Shown in pieces: positions 14,630 through 17,205 of a stretch of DNA of 17,205 nucleotides. Under the pieces are notes generated by a model. It ran no database searches. It saw only the letters and a list, made by a program, of their open reading frames with translations, and was not told where the DNA came from. The stretch's first letter is position 1; each line of letters begins with the position of its first letter. Both the position numbers and the translations under genes were made by a program. The DNA comes from Gemmatimonadota bacterium (lineage in GTDB: Bacteria; Gemmatimonadota; Gemmatimonadetes; Gemmatimonadales; GWC2-71-9), in contig JAOTWK010000027.1 of assembly GCA_029862935.1 (NCBI GenBank), positions 1-17,205 of the forward strand. The letters are read 5' to 3'.

Positions 14630-15985
14630 TCAGTGCTGGGCAGGTACCAGAAACCTCTCGGTGCATGCGCGTCTGGCTGCGCCGATCCAGACCCGCACTT
14701 CCGCGGGTGTCGGTCGAGCTCGGCCCGGCAGACGCGCACCTCGTGTCCGCGGTGCTTCGTGATACATCCGCCACAGCGTCCCCGGATGTTGTCGCGCCAG
14801 TTGGCACACGGTCATGACATCCAGCGCGGCAAGTCGGGTCGCGTGCGGGACGCCGATGCCGCGTAGCGTGATGAGTCTCGCCGTCTCGACCGCCTGCCAC
14901 GCCGTCTTGTCGGGGAGTGCTCCCATGCGCGCCACTGAATCGAAATCCGAGCGGGCGAGGACGAACGCTGAGGAAAGCCCAGCTGCTTCGAGTGCGTTGA
15001 CGGTTGCCGATGACACGCCCGGCATGTCGACGAGGCGCGGGGTGACAGAGCTGATCGTCCATCGCTCCATGCCGAGGAGGACGAGGACGGCAAACCCCGC
15101 CGCTGCCAATGCCGCCGTCACGCGACGCCAACGTCCATCTGCCGCCCTGCCGCTCTGCCGCCCTGCCCGTCTCCCCCCTCTGCCCCCTCTGCCCCCTCTG
15201 CCCCCTCCCAACACGTGATACATCGCCCACGCCTCGAGCGCGAAGAAGGGGAATCCGAGAAAGCCGAGTGGCGGCATCTCGAAGAGCTTTGTCTGCTCGA
15301 GCCACGGGACCGTGTAGATCCACTTCCCACGAGCCCAGAAGTTGAGGAGCTCCCACACGAGACCGATGAACAGGCCGCCGAGCATGAGGCGCAGGATGCG
15401 GCCCCAGGATCCCGTTGCCAGGTCACCGAAGAGCGACAATTCGGGGCGACGACGCAGCACAATTGGGTCCGCGATGAGCAGGGCCGCGCCCCACACGAGG
15501 GGGAAGAACGTTCTTGGGAACGCGAGGGCCAACACCGCTGTGCCCACCCCCAGCAGTTGCGCGAGCCGGAGCTGGAGCGGTGTCGATTTGATGGGCGCCG
15601 TCCTGGCGCCGCGCGCCACACCCGCACTCTCGAGCAGTCGTTCCGCGAGCAGGATTGCTGGGATCACCGTTCCGAAGGACAGAAGGATGCCCGCCCAGCG
15701 TTCCACCGAGTATTCCGGCAAGAACACGTAGTACCAGTTCCGCAGCCGGAAATTCAGTGCCTCGAAGACCAGCCAGATGATGGCGGACCACCCCAACAGG
15801 GACACGATCCGGGGAATGGAGTCGAAGACGGGACCTCGGTTTCCATGACGTCCGGTGTAGGAGTTCGCGACAATCAGGAGCGGATACCACGCGAAGACGA
15901 AGAACCACGTAGGGACCGGGTCGACCTCGAGAATGAGCAGCACCCAGGCGGTGACGAATGCGAGGGCGGCAGCGAGTGGCAGCAT
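14630..15985 (-). CDS. Multi-span membrane protein with internal duplication and helix-hairpin-helix tail
   Basis: A 451-residue protein I do not recognise by name. Residues 1-260 hold about eight hydrophobic segments, and two halves resemble each other: F-F-V-F-A-W-Y (28-34), F-E-A-L-N-F-R-L-R (74-82) and W-Y-Y (84-86) correspond to F-F-P-L-V-W-G (160-166), W-E-L-L-N-F-W-A-R (211-219) and W-I-Y (222-224). Residues 260-283 are a Gly/Arg tract encoded by a short tandem repeat. One more hydrophobic helix lies at about 290-306. The tail has two helix-hairpin-helix-like units, M-P-G-V-S-S-A-T (321-328) and L-R-G-I-G-V-P-H-A-T (374-383), similar in style to DUF4332. Function is unknown; the tail may bind nucleic acid or act as a structural module. 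It is first in a two-gene unit with the alpha/beta hydrolase and divergent from the ABC genes. Confidence 0.85.
   Translation of the reverse strand: MLPLAAALAFVTAWVLLILEVDPVPTWFFVFAWYPLLIVANSYTGRHGNRGPVFDSIPRIVSLLGWSAIIWLVFEALNFRLRNWYYVFLPEYSVERWAGILLSFGTVIPAILLAERLLESAGVARGARTAPIKSTPLQLRLAQLLGVGTAVLALAFPRTFFPLVWGAALLIADPIVLRRRPELSLFGDLATGSWGRILRLMLGGLFIGLVWELLNFWARGKWIYTVPWLEQTKLFEMPPLGFLGFPFFALEAWAMYHVLGGGRGGRGGRGGRRAGRQSGRAADGRWRRVTAALAAAGFAVLVLLGMERWTISSVTPRLVDMPGVSSATVNALEAAGLSSAFVLARSDFDSVARMGALPDKTAWQAVETARLITLRGIGVPHATRLAALDVMTVCQLARQHPGTLWRMYHEAPRTRGARLPGRARPTPAEVRVWIGAARRACTERFLVPAQH
15140..15207. repeat. Short tandem repeat inside a coding sequence
   Basis: On the plus strand, four 8-bp units (TGCCGCCC, TGCCGCTC, TGCCGCCC, TGCCCGTC) are followed by one imperfect 9-bp unit and three exact copies of TGCCCCCTC. 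The 9-bp units stay in frame with the membrane protein on the other strand and encode repeated Gly-Gly-Arg; the 8-bp units do not keep frame individually. The tract forms the linker between the membrane domain and the C-terminal part. Confidence 0.85.
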
Positions 15986-16020
15986 GAGATCAAGTCTGCG
16001 GCGGTGCTGAGGTCCTGGCC

Positions 16021-16038
16021 AGAGGCCGGGTTGCCTCT
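16021..16038. promoter_or_regulatory. Inverted repeat in the divergent gap before the ABC genes
   Basis: AGAGGC and GCCTCT form a 6-bp stem around 6 nt within the 80-bp gap between the divergent membrane-protein and ABC ATPase genes. Both promoters must lie nearby. It might be an operator, but a repeat this short may be chance. Confidence 0.2.
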
Positions 16039-16065
16039 CGCACCGGCTCTCGATTGATTGGGCGG

Positions 16066-16995
16066 ATGAGCGAGACGGCTGTTCTGTGTGAGGGGTTGAT
16101 CAAGCGCTACGGCGATGTAACCGCCGTGGCCGGTCTCAGTTTTGAGATTCGGCGTGCCGAGTGCTTCGGCATGTTGGGCCCAAACGGAGCCGGGAAGACG
16201 ACGACGATCGAGGTTCTCCAGGGGCTGTTGGCACCCGACGCAGGTGCGGTCACGGTCTTGGGTATGCGGTGGGATCGCGACGAGCGAGCCCTGCGGCAGC
16301 GGATGGGGTCCCAGCTGCAAGAGACCAAACTGCCGGAGAAACTCTCGGTTGCCGAGGTCGTGCGTCTGTTTCGCAGCTTCTATCGACGCGGCCACTCGGT
16401 GGACCTCGTGCTGCAGCGGGTCCAGCTCGAGGAGAAGCGCGACGCGTGGGTGAGCAAACTGTCGGGAGGCCAGCGGCAGCGACTTGCCGTAGCGTGCGCG
16501 CTCGTGAGCGAACCCGAACTGCTGTTTCTCGATGAGCCGACCACTGGGTTGGATCCGCAGTCACGCCGCCAGGTGTGGAACATCGTGTCCGAATTCCGGC
16601 AACGTGGCGGCACCGTATTGCTCACCACGCACTACATGGAAGAGGCTGAGCGCTTGTGTGACCGTGTGGCCGTCATCGACCACGGCAAGATCATCGCGTT
16701 GGGGTCGCCGCAGGAACTGATCGCAACGTTGGGCGCCGATCACGTTGTCGAGTTCGCGGTCGAGAACGGAGTCGCCATTGCAGATGACCAGTACCTGGCC
16801 CTGCCGGAGGTGAGTGTCGTATCGCACGACGCTGGCAAGACACGCCTCACAGCGAGCCATGTGCATCGCGTGGTTCCAGCATTGATGCGGCTGCTCGAAG
16901 CCGCCGGCGCTGAGCTCGGCGAGCTCACGACCCATCACGCGACGCTGGAAGACGTCTTCCTCTCGCTCACCGGCAGGCACCTGCGCGATGCGTAG
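16066..16995 (+). CDS. ABC transporter ATP-binding protein, DrrA/CcmA-type
   Basis: A 309-residue nucleotide-binding subunit that powers an ABC-2 type exporter from the cytoplasmic face. All core motifs are intact: Walker A G-P-N-G-A-G-K-T-T (38-46), Q-loop Gln85, signature L-S-G-G-Q (132-136), Walker B L-L-F-L-D-E-P with Glu157, D-loop G-L-D, and switch His189 in T-T-H-Y. After residue 220 comes the extra C-terminal domain typical of DrrA-like ATPases, ending L-E-D-V-F-L-S-L-T-G-R. I chose the ATG at 16066; a TTG at 16054 would add four residues. The last 8 bp overlap the start of the permease gene, so the two subunits are translationally linked. Substrates of this group include drugs and lipids; nothing here identifies one. 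Confidence 0.95.
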   Translation: MSETAVLCEGLIKRYGDVTAVAGLSFEIRRAECFGMLGPNGAGKTTTIEVLQGLLAPDAGAVTVLGMRWDRDERALRQRMGSQLQETKLPEKLSVAEVVRLFRSFYRRGHSVDLVLQRVQLEEKRDAWVSKLSGGQRQRLAVACALVSEPELLFLDEPTTGLDPQSRRQVWNIVSEFRQRGGTVLLTTHYMEEAERLCDRVAVIDHGKIIALGSPQELIATLGADHVVEFAVENGVAIADDQYLALPEVSVVSHDAGKTRLTASHVHRVVPALMRLLEAAGAELGELTTHHATLEDVFLSLTGRHLRDA

Positions 16996-17205
16996 GGCGG
17001 CCCTCAGCCCAGTCTTGCAGCTCACGCTGTGGAGAATCCGGGAGTTCACCCGGGAGGCCGAAGCCCTGTTTTGGGTGTTCGCGTTTCCCATCGTGCTCGC
17101 GTTTGCCCTCGGTCTCGCGTTCAAGAGCCGGGCGCCGGAGACCGTTCGTGTTGCGGTGGAAGCGGCTGCGGGTGCGCAAGCTGTGGTGTCGGCACTCGAC
17201 GCCTC
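16988..17205 (+). CDS. ABC-2 type permease, 5' part only
   Basis: An ATG at 16988, within the last codons of the ABC ATPase gene and in a different frame, opens 72 codons to the window edge without a stop. The product begins with a short basic and amphipathic segment, then F-T-R-E-A-E-A-L-F-W-V-F-A-F-P-I and a hydrophobic helix at about residues 26-45, which is the usual N-terminus of ABC-2 permeases. The remaining residues start the large extracytoplasmic domain. The 8-bp overlap and pairing with the DrrA-type ATPase support the call; the rest of the gene lies outside the window. Confidence 0.85.
   Translation, partial: MRRAALSPVLQLTLWRIREFTREAEALFWVFAFPIVLAFALGLAFKSRAPETVRVAVEAAAGAQAVVSALDA

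Noticed and set aside
15140..15207. CRISPR array or mobile-element end
   Set aside because: Units are 8-9 bp with no spacers, no terminal inverted repeats and no transposase or cas gene nearby; it is a simple tandem repeat.
1..17205. Prophage, integrative element, defence system or biosynthetic cluster
   Set aside because: No integrase, terminase, nuclease-helicase sets, synthase or carrier-protein genes are present, and composition looks even across the window.

Overview
The window is GC-rich DNA with long, tightly packed bacterial genes on both strands. It shows no tRNA, rRNA, CRISPR array, transposase or phage gene. The gene content suggests a Gemmatimonadota-type (or Acidobacteria-like) chromosome: Sec-secreted S9 peptidase, secreted PIG-L deacetylase with a long C-terminal extension, secreted YtcJ-type amidohydrolase, Ig-repeat lipoprotein, few clear Shine-Dalgarno sites, and GC-rich CTGCCGC-like repeats. 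That placement is inference from gene style, not a sequence match.

Layout. (1) 1-3549, minus strand: the N-terminal 492 residues of an Ig-repeat lipoprotein that runs off the left edge, and upstream of it a 623-residue VLCAD-like acyl-CoA dehydrogenase. (2) 3550-3719: a divergent promoter region. (3) 3720-5789, plus strand: a secreted S9 prolyl-oligopeptidase-type peptidase. (4) 5844-11980, plus strand: a compact five-gene run with overlapping or nearly abutting reading frames: a degenerate phosphoribosyltransferase-like protein, a secreted PIG-L deacetylase, an unrecognised 38-residue single-span membrane protein, a sodium:solute symporter with a large soluble insertion, and an MFS transporter. 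(5) 12021-13697, minus strand: a secreted amidohydrolase, convergent with the run. (6) 13771-15985, minus strand: a two-gene unit of a multi-span membrane protein with a helix-hairpin-helix tail and a membrane-anchored alpha/beta hydrolase. (7) 16066 to the right edge, plus strand: an ABC exporter ATPase overlapping the start of its ABC-2 permease.

How the genes may work together. Three enzymes (S9 peptidase, PIG-L deacetylase, amidohydrolase) carry export signals and probably act in the periplasm on peptides, N-acyl sugars or amides. The PIG-L gene is locked to two transporters by gene overlap, so the most economical reading is periplasmic deacylation of a substrate followed by sodium-coupled uptake of the product. 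The best candidate for something undescribed is this operon, especially its 38-residue membrane protein directly before the symporter and the degenerate PRTase-like first gene. Second is the membrane protein at 14630-15985, which contains an internal duplication and an expanded short tandem repeat inside its coding sequence. No substrate can be named from sequence alone.
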